Part shown: positions 1 to 4,986 of the stretch, in pieces
How the letters are laid out: each line of letters begins with the position of its first letter
Position numbering within the stretch: position 1 is the stretch's first letter
Origin: Micromonosporaceae bacterium
GTDB lineage: Bacteria > Actinomycetota > Actinomycetes > Mycobacteriales > Micromonosporaceae
Assembly: GCA_019690055.1 (NCBI GenBank)
Contig: JADGGF010000342.1
Coordinates: forward strand, 1-5,160
Direction of reading: 5' to 3'
Length of the DNA: 5,160 nucleotides
Notes under the pieces: model-generated
What the model was told of the DNA's origin: nothing
Database searches by the model: none
Seen by the model: only the letters and a program-made list of their open reading frames with translations
Position numbers and translations under genes: made by a program

Positions 1-351
1 CCAGATGTGTATAAGCGACCGGTCCGCGCGGGCGCCCGGGGGGCCGCCGGCGGGCCTATGGTCCGCGGCCTCCTCGGCCTCGCGCTCCTCCCGAGCGAGC
101 CGGGCCAAGTGGTCGCGGGCGGTGGCGAGGTGGGCGCGGTCGACGTAGAGGCGGTCGACGGGGCGCTGCGGCAGCGTGGTGGATCGGGTGGCCGAGTACT
201 GGTCGCTCGATGGGCGTAGATACGCCGCGATGCCGTCCCGGGCGAGCACGTCGAGCAGGTGCTCGCCGACCCGAGGGTCCACGTCACCCGCAGGGGCGTA
301 CTCTGCCGCGACGAGGCCGTTGTCGCGGCGGCCGTACCGGGCGTCACCCAC
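1..351 (-). CDS. Hypothetical protein, DUF308-type N-terminus, C-terminus missing at window edge
   Basis: The minus-strand frame is open from GTG at 351-349 to the window edge (117 codons, no stop). The start is fixed by GGGAGGG at 361-367, nine bases upstream. The protein begins MGDARYGRRDNGLVAAEYAP, continues with a VDPRVGEHLLDVLARDGIAA block (about residues 24-43) and TLPQRPVDRLYVDRAHLATA (about 62-81), then enters a charged Glu/Arg helix and a Gly/Pro-rich tail. From memory these blocks resemble the soluble N-terminal region of actinobacterial hypothetical proteins annotated as DUF308. No membrane segment is visible in the part present and the function is unknown. The last six or seven codons come from the probable adapter, so the genuine protein is reliable only to about base 22. 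It lies downstream of the Crp-like gene on the same strand, but 339 bases away, so it probably has its own promoter. Confidence 0.7.
   Translation of the reverse strand, partial: MGDARYGRRDNGLVAAEYAPAGDVDPRVGEHLLDVLARDGIAAYLRPSSDQYSATRSTTLPQRPVDRLYVDRAHLATARDHLARLAREEREAEEAADHRPAGGPPGARADRSLIHIW
3..21. other. Probable residual Tn5/Nextera adapter at contig edge
   Basis: Bases 3-21 match the 19-bp Tn5 mosaic end used in Nextera libraries (AGATGTGTATAAGAGACAG) at 17 of 19 positions. The first 13 bases are identical and the two mismatches are A to C at adapter positions 14 and 18. The stretch is far more AT-rich than the surrounding DNA and lies at the very edge of the window, where untrimmed adapter accumulates in draft contigs. 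I read it as a library artefact, not genome. The two mismatches leave a small chance that it is native sequence. Confidence 0.72.
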
Positions 352-690
352 GCTCAGGCTCCCTCCCGCTGGGGCGGACGGAGATCCGCCGACAGGCCGC
401 CCGAGCGGCCGGGGGCGGATCCGTGCGGTACTACCCGGCAACGGTACGCCTTTCTCGGCGACCATGCCGGGTCCGGTGCGCGATGCGATCACGCTAAATG
501 CGTCATCGCCCGCGGCCGGGCGCCCCGGTGCGGGGTCGCCGTGCGGCCGCAGCGCGGGTTCGCAGTGCGGCGTGAGGGGAGCGCGGGCGGCGGCCGCCCC
601 GCTGTGTCCACATGCGACAGCCGGAGAGCTGGACCCGGGTGGTTCCGTCGACGGGCCGGCGGCGGACTTGTCGCCGACCGTGCCGCCCGG
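352..690. other. Intergenic region without a convincing gene
   Basis: This is the 339-base gap between the stop of the Crp-like gene and the start of the truncated minus-strand gene. Reading frames that cross it on either strand run through from the opposite strand of neighbouring genes and show no family motifs. It holds small inverted repeats: GGCGGA/TCCGCC at 373-378 and 385-390, and GCGATG/CATCGC at 480-485 and 504-509. Between the arms of the latter is a locally AT-rich spot with TAGCGT on the minus strand (491-496), a possible -10 element for the leftward gene, though no good -35 is seen. No RNA gene or riboswitch was recognised. Confidence 0.5.
361..367 (-). promoter_or_regulatory. Ribosome binding site deciding the GTG start at 351
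   Basis: GGGAGGG on the minus strand lies nine bases before GTG 351. No ATG starts this reading frame inside the window, so this site and the conserved N-terminus are what establish the gene. The same heptamer at the same spacing precedes GTG 1386. Confidence 0.65.
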
Positions 691-704
691 TTACGAGCGG
701 TCGG
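674..704 (-). terminator. Possible stem-loop terminator at the end of the Crp-like gene
   Basis: CCGACCG (674-680) and CGGTCGG (698-704) form a perfect 7-bp inverted repeat with a 17-base loop that contains the TAA stop at 691-693. No T-tract follows on the minus strand. If it terminates, it does so as a U-less GC hairpin of the sort common in actinobacteria. Overlap with the stop codon also allows it to be chance GC pairing. Confidence 0.28.
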
Positions 705-1386
705 TCATTCCGGCCCGGCGGCGCAGGGCCGCGAGGTCGGTGACGACGATCCGACGGCCCTCGGTGCGCAGCCACCCCCGGGTGGCGAACGAGCCGATCG
801 CCTGGTTGACGCTCTGCCGGGAGCCGCCGGCCATCTCGGCGAGCTGGCTCTGGTTCAGCTCGATGGTCACCATCGGGGCGCCCGAGTCACCGGCCAGCCG
901 GACCAGCGTCTTGGCCACCCGACCGGGCAGATCGAGGAAGACGTGGTCGGCGTTCTGCTCGGTGAGGCGGCGGATCAGGCTGCCGAGCGACCGCAGGACG
1001 GCGTCGAGCATCCGCGGGCTGGCGTGAACGAGCTCAATGAAGGCGCCCCGGGAGAGGGCGAGCGCCTGGCAGTCCTCGACGGCCTCGGCCGACGCCGACC
1101 GGGCCGAGCCGTCGAGCAGGGAGACCTCGCCCAGCACGTCCGGGGGCCGCACCACCGACAGGACGGCCCGCTCCCCGGTGGGCGCCGTACGGAAAACGAG
1201 CACGGCCCCCCGGCGCAGGATGATCAACGACTCGCCGGGGTCGCCCTCGACGAACAGAAGCTGGCCCTTGCGGTAGCTGCGGGGTACCGCCGCGGCCATC
1301 ACTCGTTGGCGGGCCTCTGGCTCGAGCCCCGCGAACATCTCCACACCCGCCAGCACGTCGCCGGTCTCGGACACCCGAACATCCAC
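691..1386 (-). CDS. Crp/Fnr-family transcriptional regulator
   Basis: A cytoplasmic DNA-binding regulator of 231 residues from GTG 1386, a normal family length. The N-terminal cyclic-nucleotide-binding beta-roll spans roughly residues 12-115. It includes GDPGESLIIL (49-58) and the pocket segment GEVSLLDGSARSA (86-98), whose Arg96-Ser97 correspond to the cAMP-phosphate-binding Arg-Ser of E. coli CRP, so nucleotide binding is plausible. A dimer helix follows (about 117-150), then LDLPGRVAKTL and a C-terminal winged helix-turn-helix (about 176-215). The recognition helix reads SRQSVNQ (189-195), where classical CRP has SRETVGR, so the Glu and second Arg that read TGTGA are both Gln. This suggests a paralogue with a different operator rather than the canonical global Crp. 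The start is chosen because GGGAGGG lies nine bases upstream. ATG 1395 would sit directly on that site, and ATG 1470 would place an operator-like palindrome inside the gene. Confidence 0.9.
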   Translation of the reverse strand: MDVRVSETGDVLAGVEMFAGLEPEARQRVMAAAVPRSYRKGQLLFVEGDPGESLIILRRGAVLVFRTAPTGERAVLSVVRPPDVLGEVSLLDGSARSASAEAVEDCQALALSRGAFIELVHASPRMLDAVLRSLGSLIRRLTEQNADHVFLDLPGRVAKTLVRLAGDSGAPMVTIELNQSQLAEMAGGSRQSVNQAIGSFATRGWLRTEGRRIVVTDLAALRRRAGMTDRS

Positions 1387-1395
1387 GGTGGACAT

Positions 1396-1402
1396 CCCTC
1401 CC
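1396..1402 (-). promoter_or_regulatory. Ribosome binding site deciding the GTG start at 1386
   Basis: GGGAGGG on the minus strand is nine bases before GTG 1386 and zero bases before ATG 1395. This spacing favours the GTG start and argues against the longer start at 1470. Only homologue alignment or N-terminal peptide data could settle it. Confidence 0.6.
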
Positions 1403-1424
1403 GCGCCACCCACCATGGCGGCGC

Positions 1425-1440
1425 TGTCGCCTTGGCGACA
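1425..1440. promoter_or_regulatory. 16-bp perfect palindrome, candidate operator of the Crp-like gene
   Basis: TGTCGCC-TT-GGCGACA has perfect 7-bp arms around two bases. Its centre is about 46 bases upstream of GTG 1386. It has the length and TGT...ACA ends of a CRP site (TGTGA-N6-TCACA) but differs at inner positions. A possible -10, TAGCGT on the minus strand at 1457-1462, would put the site just downstream of the transcription start, a position suited to repression. Two smaller overlapping inverted repeats adjoin it: ACAAC/GTTGT (1438-1442, 1445-1449) and CGTTG/CAACG (1444-1448, 1455-1459). The palindrome is seen directly; its use as an operator is inferred. Confidence 0.5.
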
Positions 1441-1520
1441 ACTCGTTGTGACGGCAACGCTATTACGCAAAGTCCGATGCGCCTAGCACTCCACGCGTGG
1501 GCACGCCGGTCCGTCGCCGA

Positions 1521-1571
1521 GTCGTAACAGTACGAGATCGTCTCTATGTCGTAACGGTACGAGATCGTCTC
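1521..1571. repeat. Two tandem 24-bp operator-like direct repeats
   Basis: The copies at 1521-1544 and 1548-1571 differ at one base (A/G at position 9) and are separated by TAT, giving a 27-bp period. Each starts GTCGTAAC, continues GTAC and ends GAGATCGTCTC. The core GAGA-tcg-TCTC is an inverted repeat, and in the second copy it extends to CGAGA-tcg-TCTCG (1560-1572). On the minus strand each copy also carries a -10-like hexamer (TACTGT, TACCGT). The block lies 51 bases upstream of the exoribonuclease start in the divergent promoter region. The form resembles TetR-family operators, but no such regulator gene lies in the window. Confidence 0.6.
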
Positions 1572-1621
1572 GCGGCACTGGGTGACGCGATGCCGGCTGG
1601 TGGTGGCGCCCGTCGGCCAGA

Positions 1622-2251
1622 ATGGTCGCGATGACCCAGAACTCGTCCTCCAGCGAGCCGGCCGCGACCGAGGTCCTGTCCGCCCCGGCCGCCCAGGCGC
1701 CCATCCCGTACCGCTACTTCTACGACTGCGAGTTCATCGAGGACGGGCGCACGATCGACCTGGTGTCGATCGGCGTGGTCGACGAGCACGGGCGGGAGTT
1801 CTACGCGGTCTCCACGGAGTTCGACCCCACCCCGGCCCTGCCGTGGGTGCGGCGCAACGTGCTCGACCGGCTGCCCTCGCCCGGGCACCCCGCCTGGCGG
1901 TCCCGGCAGCGCATTCGCGACGACCTGTACGAGTTCCTCGTCGAGCCGCTCCGGCGGGAGGATCCCGGGCCGGCGTCGGGCGCATCGGCGTCGGAGCGCG
2001 GCCGCCGTACCTATGAGATCGAGTTGTGGGCCTGGTACGCGGCGTACGATCACGTGGTATTAGCCCAACTATGGGGGCGTATGCCCGATCTGCCACGTGA
2101 GATTCCTCGGTTCACCAAGGACCTGCGCCAGCTCTGGGACGAGCGGGGCCGGCCGCCGTTGCCGCCGTCGACGCAGCGCCACGACGCGCTGGTCGACGCT
2201 CGGCACAACCTCGCCCGGTGGCGTGCGATGCAGAACCACCGGTCAGGGTGA
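1622..2251 (+). CDS. 3'-exoribonuclease of the Rv2179c family (polyadenylate-specific exoribonuclease AS)
   Basis: Predicted to remove nucleotides from RNA 3' ends by two-metal catalysis in the cytoplasm. It is a DEDDh fold like Mycobacterium tuberculosis Rv2179c. All five catalytic residues are visible: Asp35 and Glu37 in RYFYDCEF, Asp143 in WYAAYDHV, and His187 and Asp192 in HDALVDARHN. Family blocks EDGRTIDLVSIGVV, AVSTEFDP, WRSRQRIRDDLYEFL and PRFTKDLRQLWDERG are all present. At 209 residues it is longer than the mycobacterial protein because of an Ala/Ser-rich extension of about 28 residues before the first strand and a polar insertion at about 108-130. No clear ribosome site precedes ATG 1622 or the alternative ATG 1631, and no other ATG or GTG in frame lies closer to the conserved domain. 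Leu147, beside catalytic Asp143, is encoded by TTA. Tandem operator-like repeats lie upstream; pfkA follows 181 bases downstream. Confidence 0.92.
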   Translation: MVAMTQNSSSSEPAATEVLSAPAAQAPIPYRYFYDCEFIEDGRTIDLVSIGVVDEHGREFYAVSTEFDPTPALPWVRRNVLDRLPSPGHPAWRSRQRIRDDLYEFLVEPLRREDPGPASGASASERGRRTYEIELWAWYAAYDHVVLAQLWGRMPDLPREIPRFTKDLRQLWDERGRPPLPPSTQRHDALVDARHNLARWRAMQNHRSG

Positions 2252-2432
2252 ACGGACGCTCAGGCTGACCGAGCCGGCTGCAGGCCCGGGGCGAGCCAGG
2301 CTTAGAGTCACCGATGCGGCCTTTCCTGGCTGGCAAGGGTGCCACCTGCTCTCGCACGCCGGACGTTGAAAGTGTCGGCGGTCGATGTCATCGGGCTGCG
2401 TCGAAGCAAGACTTCCTGGAGGTCTGCCAAGC

Positions 2433-3461
2433 ATGCGAATCGGAGTGCTGACCGGTGGCGGTGACTGTCCCGGTCTCAACGCGGTGATCCGGGCGGTCGT
2501 CCGCAAGGGCGTGGACACGTACGGCCACGAGTTCGTCGGCTACCGGGACGGCTGGCGCGGCCCGCTGGAGGGCCTGACGATGCCGCTGGGCATCAAGGAG
2601 GTGCGGGGCATCCTGCCGCGGGGCGGGACCATCCTCGGCTCGTCCCGGACGAACCCGTTCAAGATCGAGGGGGGCGTCGAGCGGATCAAGGCCAACCTCG
2701 CCGAGCACGGCGTGGACGCGCTCATCGCGATCGGCGGCGAGGACACCCTCGGGGTGGCGACCAAGCTGCACGAGCTGGGCGTCCAGGTGGTCGGCGTGCC
2801 GAAGACCATCGACAACGACCTGTCGGCCACCGACTACACGTTCGGGTTCGACACGGCGGTCAACATCGCCATGGAGGCGATCGACCGGCTGCACACGACG
2901 GCCGAGTCCCACCACCGGACGCTGGTGGTCGAGGTCATGGGCCGCCACGCCGGCTGGATCGCGCTGCACGCCGGGCTCGCCGGTGGCGCCAACGTGATCC
3001 TGCTGCCGGAGCGACAGTTCGACGTGGAGCAGGTCGCGGGCTACGTCGAGAAGCGGTTCCAGCACCAGTACGCCCCGATCGTGGTGGTGGCCGAGGGCGC
3101 CCACCCGCTGGACGGGCAGATGGTGCTGCAGAACCAGGAGGTCGACGCGTTCGGGCACGTCCGGCTGGGCGGCATCGGCCAGTGGCTGGCCGAGCAGCTC
3201 GAGGCGCGGACCGGCAAGGAGGCGCGTACGGTCGTGCTCGGGCACATCCAGCGGGGTGGCACGCCGACCGCGTTCGACCGCGTGCTCGCCACCCGGTTCG
3301 GCCTGCACGCCATCGACGCGGCGCACGAGGGCGACTGGGGCAAGATGGTGGCGCTGCGCGGGACCGACATCGTCCGCGTCCCGCTGGTGGAGGCCACCAA
3401 GGAACTCAAGACCGTACCGCTGGAGCGGTACACCGAGGCCGAGGTCTTCTTCGGCTCCTGA
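2433..3461 (+). CDS. pfkA: 6-phosphofructokinase, pyrophosphate-type signature
   Basis: Phosphorylates fructose 6-phosphate to fructose 1,6-bisphosphate in glycolysis. The protein is 342 residues, full length, and its numbering follows E. coli PfkA closely. Visible motifs are GGGDCPGLNAVIR (8-20), GGTILGSSRTNP (64-75), GGEDTLG (101-107), PKTIDND (123-129) with catalytic Asp127, MGRHAGW (169-175) and GHIQRGGTPTAFDR (270-283). Position 104 is Asp and position 124 is Lys. That pair is typical of PPi-dependent enzymes such as that of Amycolatopsis methanolica, whereas ATP enzymes have Gly104. I therefore infer use of PPi and a reversible, non-allosteric reaction. The start is set by GGAGGT at 2418-2423, nine bases before ATG 2433; ATG 2385 lacks such a site and adds a non-conserved leader. 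The upstream 181-base gap has only weak promoter candidates (TAGAGT at 2303-2308, TTGAAA at 2366-2371). A 62-bp palindrome follows the gene. Confidence 0.96.
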   Translation: MRIGVLTGGGDCPGLNAVIRAVVRKGVDTYGHEFVGYRDGWRGPLEGLTMPLGIKEVRGILPRGGTILGSSRTNPFKIEGGVERIKANLAEHGVDALIAIGGEDTLGVATKLHELGVQVVGVPKTIDNDLSATDYTFGFDTAVNIAMEAIDRLHTTAESHHRTLVVEVMGRHAGWIALHAGLAGGANVILLPERQFDVEQVAGYVEKRFQHQYAPIVVVAEGAHPLDGQMVLQNQEVDAFGHVRLGGIGQWLAEQLEARTGKEARTVVLGHIQRGGTPTAFDRVLATRFGLHAIDAAHEGDWGKMVALRGTDIVRVPLVEATKELKTVPLERYTEAEVFFGS

Positions 3462-3474
3462 CCCGCTCAATGCC

Positions 3475-3536
3475 GTTGATCTAGGGCTCAGGGTGGTGAG
3501 TTGATCTCCAGCCACCACTCTCTGCCCTAGATCAAC
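3475..3536. repeat. 62-bp extragenic palindrome between pfkA and proC (REP-like or terminator)
   Basis: GTTGATCTAGGGC (3475-3487) and GCCCTAGATCAAC (3524-3536) are perfect 13-bp inverted arms around 36 bases. Inside lies a second pair, GTGGTG (3493-3498) and CACCAC (3513-3518). A further direct copy of GTTGATCT sits at 3500-3507 and could pair with the right arm instead of the left one. The element starts 13 bases after the pfkA stop and ends just before the proC ribosome site. There is no T-tract and no flanking target duplication. It could terminate or insulate pfkA transcription, stabilise its mRNA, or be a dispersed REP-like repeat; I cannot count copies from one window. Confidence 0.75.
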
Positions 3537-3558
3537 CCGAGCAGAAGGGGAGGCAGGC

Positions 3559-4365
3559 ATGCACACGATCGCGGTGATCGGGGCGGGGCAGATCGGCGAG
3601 ACCCTGCTCGCGGGACTGCTGCGCTCGGGCTGGGCCGCCGACAAGCTGGTGGCGACCGAGCGCCGCCCCGACCGGGCCGCCCAGTTGGCCGAGCGGTACG
3701 GCATCCGGATGGTCGACAACGCCGAGGCGGTCAAGGTCGCCGACGTGCTCACGATCGCCGTGAAGCCGCAGGACGCGGCCGCGCTCATGGCCGAGCTGGG
3801 CCCGCTCGTGCCGGCCGACAAGCTGGTCGTGACGCTCTGTGCCGGCCTGCCGATCTCGTTCTTCGCCAAGTGGCTGCCCGAGGGCACCCCGGTCGTGCGG
3901 GTCATGACCAACACGCCCGCCTTCGTGGACGAGGCGATGACCGCGATCTCGGCCGGACCGCACGCCACCGAGGCGCACCTCGACTTGGCCGAGGAGATGT
4001 TCCGCCCGCTCGGCAAGACCATCCGCCTGCCCGAGTCCCAGCAGGACGCGGTGACCGCCCTGTCCGGCTCGGGCCCGGCGTACTTCTTCTACCTGGTCGA
4101 GGCGATGACCGATGCCGGCATCCTGCTCGGCCTGCCGCGGCAGGTGGCGCACGACCTCATCGTGCAGACCGCGGTCGGATCGGCGATCATGCTCCGCGAC
4201 TCGGGCGAGCACCCGGTCCGGCTGCGCGAGGCCGTCACCTCGCCGGGCGGCACCACGATCGCGGCGATCCGGGAGATGGAGAACCACGGCGTACGCGCGG
4301 CCATGCTCGCCGCCCTGGAGGCCGCCCACAACCGCGCCCGCGAGCTGGCCGCCCAGAACGCCTGA
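3559..4365 (+). CDS. proC: Pyrroline-5-carboxylate reductase
   Basis: Catalyses the NAD(P)H-dependent reduction of 1-pyrroline-5-carboxylate to proline, the final step of proline synthesis, in the cytoplasm. The protein is 268 residues, a normal length. The Rossmann nucleotide-binding motif VIGAGQIG is at 6-13. Next come AVKPQD (67-72) and MTNTPAFVDEAMTAIS (116-131), where most family members have MPNTP and GEGMT-like residues. The C-terminal dimerisation and substrate domain has LSGSGPAYFFYLVEA (168-182) and the family signature REAVTSPGGTTIAAIREME (223-241). The start is supported by GGGGAGG at 3547-3553, five bases before ATG. It lies 97 bases after pfkA on the same strand, with a large palindrome between them, so co-transcription is uncertain. 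The Thr117, Asp124 and Ala126 substitutions probably reflect lineage rather than loss of function. Confidence 0.96.
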   Translation: MHTIAVIGAGQIGETLLAGLLRSGWAADKLVATERRPDRAAQLAERYGIRMVDNAEAVKVADVLTIAVKPQDAAALMAELGPLVPADKLVVTLCAGLPISFFAKWLPEGTPVVRVMTNTPAFVDEAMTAISAGPHATEAHLDLAEEMFRPLGKTIRLPESQQDAVTALSGSGPAYFFYLVEAMTDAGILLGLPRQVAHDLIVQTAVGSAIMLRDSGEHPVRLREAVTSPGGTTIAAIREMENHGVRAAMLAALEAAHNRARELAAQNA

Positions 4366-4366
4366 G

Positions 4367-4397
4367 CGGCCCGACCCGGGGTCCCGTGGCCGGGCCG
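4367..4397 (+). terminator. Possible stem-loop terminator after proC
   Basis: CGGCCCG (4367-4373) and CGGGCCG (4391-4397) are perfect 7-bp arms beginning one base after the proC stop, with a 17-base GC-rich loop. No T-tract follows. In such GC-rich DNA short inverted repeats arise easily, so this is only a candidate; its position directly behind the stop codon is the main support. Confidence 0.35.
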
Positions 4398-4424
4398 ATG
4401 TCGCCTAGGGTGGTCGGCGAGCCT

Positions 4425-4501
4425 GGGGAGGTTCGATGCGGTTGGAATTCCGCGCAGCTCGCCGGAGCGGAATCTGCGAGTCGTGCCATGCGGCTGGATG
4501 A
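4425..4501 (+). other. Mini-ORF (21 codons) with strong ribosome site, leading into DUF2203 gene
   Basis: GGGGAGG (4425-4431) is followed four bases later by ATG 4436, the best translation start between proC and the DUF2203 gene. The frame is one base off the DUF2203 frame and stops at TGA 4499-4501, which overlaps the DUF2203 start (ATG 4488) by 14 bases. The two starts share ATGCGG-Y-TGGA. This geometry fits a leader peptide with translational coupling or reinitiation. It could equally be the original start displaced by an indel or a small insertion. The encoded peptide (MRLEFRAARRSG... ending CHAAG) matches no family I know. Confidence 0.35.
4447..4473 (+). other. Stem-loop inside the DUF2203 leader
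   Basis: ATTCCGC (4447-4453) and GCGGAAT (4467-4473) are perfect 7-bp arms with a 13-base loop. The hairpin lies exactly between the ribosome-bound mini-ORF start and the DUF2203 start. It would be unfolded by ribosomes translating the mini-ORF. A regulatory role is inferred only from this placement. Confidence 0.35.
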
Positions 4502-4835
4502 GGCGCGGGCGGTGATCGCGCGGCTGCGGCCACGCATCGACGAGTTCGTGGCCGCGCGGGCGGACCTGGCCGAGTTGAAGGCCGACCTGGCCGCGGGCCG
4601 GCCGAGCCGGCACGGTGGCCTGCCCGAGGCCAAGGGCCTGGAGGCGCGGCTCTATGCCGACCTGGAGTACTTCGCCGCGGCCGGGGCTCAGGTGAAGGGC
4701 TTCGCTCCGCTGCTGCTCGACCTGCCCGGCGAGCGCGACGGCGAGCCGGTGCTGTGGTGCTGGCTGGAGGGCGACGAGAACATCGACTGGTACCACCGCC
4801 TCGACGCCGGCTTCGCCGGCCGCCGCCGGATCTGA
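4488..4835 (+). CDS. DUF2203 family protein
   Basis: A small soluble protein of 115 residues with no known function. Residues 1-75 are mostly helical: LDEARAVIARLRPRIDEFVAA, a charged ADLAELKADL stretch, then LEARLYADLEYFAAAGAQVKGF. The C-terminal part carries the family pattern LLLDLPGERDGEPVLWCWLEGD followed by IDWYHRLDAGFAGRR. Family members normally begin just before the (T)LDEARA block, which supports ATG 4488. Its own ribosome site is poor (GAG at 4478-4480), while a strong one serves an out-of-frame ATG 52 bases upstream. In-frame ATG 4398 would add 30 residues unlike the family. It lies 122 bases after proC and 151 before the DUF1028 gene on the same strand, possibly an operon, but this does not reveal a function. 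Confidence 0.87.
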   Translation: MRLDEARAVIARLRPRIDEFVAARADLAELKADLAAGRPSRHGGLPEAKGLEARLYADLEYFAAAGAQVKGFAPLLLDLPGERDGEPVLWCWLEGDENIDWYHRLDAGFAGRRRI

Positions 4836-4836
4836 G

Positions 4837-4976
4837 GATCGACAGGCAGCCTTCGCCGCGCAGTGATCGACAGCGCTCCGTCGTCGCGCAGCGATCGACA
4901 GCGCTCCGTCGTCGCGCAGTGATCGACAGCGCTCCGTCGTCGCGCAGTGATCGACAGCGCTCCGTCGTCGCGCAAT
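4837..4976. repeat. 28-bp tandem repeat array (one degenerate plus four near-identical units)
   Basis: The units start GATCGACAGCGCTCCG and end TCGTCGCGCAGT. Units at 4865-4892, 4893-4920, 4921-4948 and 4949-4976 differ only in their last two bases (GC, GT, GT, AT). The unit at 4837-4864 matches at 22 of 28 positions, with all six changes in the middle 12 bases. GATCG at 4977-4981 starts a further partial unit. There are no spacers, so this is not a CRISPR array. The unit length is not a multiple of three, so it does not encode a repeated peptide in one frame. Each unit holds the palindrome AGCGCT and inverted GCGC pairs. The array fills nearly the whole gap between the DUF2203 stop and the DUF1028 start. 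Confidence 0.93.
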
Positions 4977-4986
4977 GATCGGCGGC

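Noticed and set aside
1491..1500. Perfect 10-bp palindrome CCACGCGTGG in the divergent promoter region
   Set aside because: Short GC palindromes are expected by chance here, and nothing positions it relative to a promoter.
259..1527. 422-codon plus-strand open frame, and a 283-codon one at 176-1027
   Set aside because: They lie opposite the well-supported Crp-like gene, have no recognisable motifs and follow from the high GC content, which removes stops from antisense frames.
2366..2391. TTGAAA as a -35 element for pfkA
   Set aside because: No acceptable -10 hexamer (TAnnnT) lies 16-18 bases downstream.
3475..3536. Insertion-sequence or MITE interpretation of the palindrome
   Set aside because: No flanking target-site duplication is visible and no transposase is nearby, so mobility is not supported by this window alone.
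2388..4022. 544-codon minus-strand open frame across pfkA and proC
   Set aside because: It is antisense to two clear conserved genes, crosses the palindrome, and its composition (His, Arg, Val rich) is that of a mirrored frame.
4475..4489. CESCH (CxxCH haem-binding-like) motif in the mini-ORF
   Set aside because: A five-residue match in a 21-residue peptide without a signal sequence is easily chance.
3870..4835. 321-codon plus-strand frame that ends as DUF2203
   Set aside because: Its first 200 residues are proC read out of frame. Only the part from ATG 4488 matches a family, so there is no fusion protein.
4837..4976. CRISPR array
   Set aside because: The 28-bp units are directly abutting with no variable spacers, and no cas genes are in the window.
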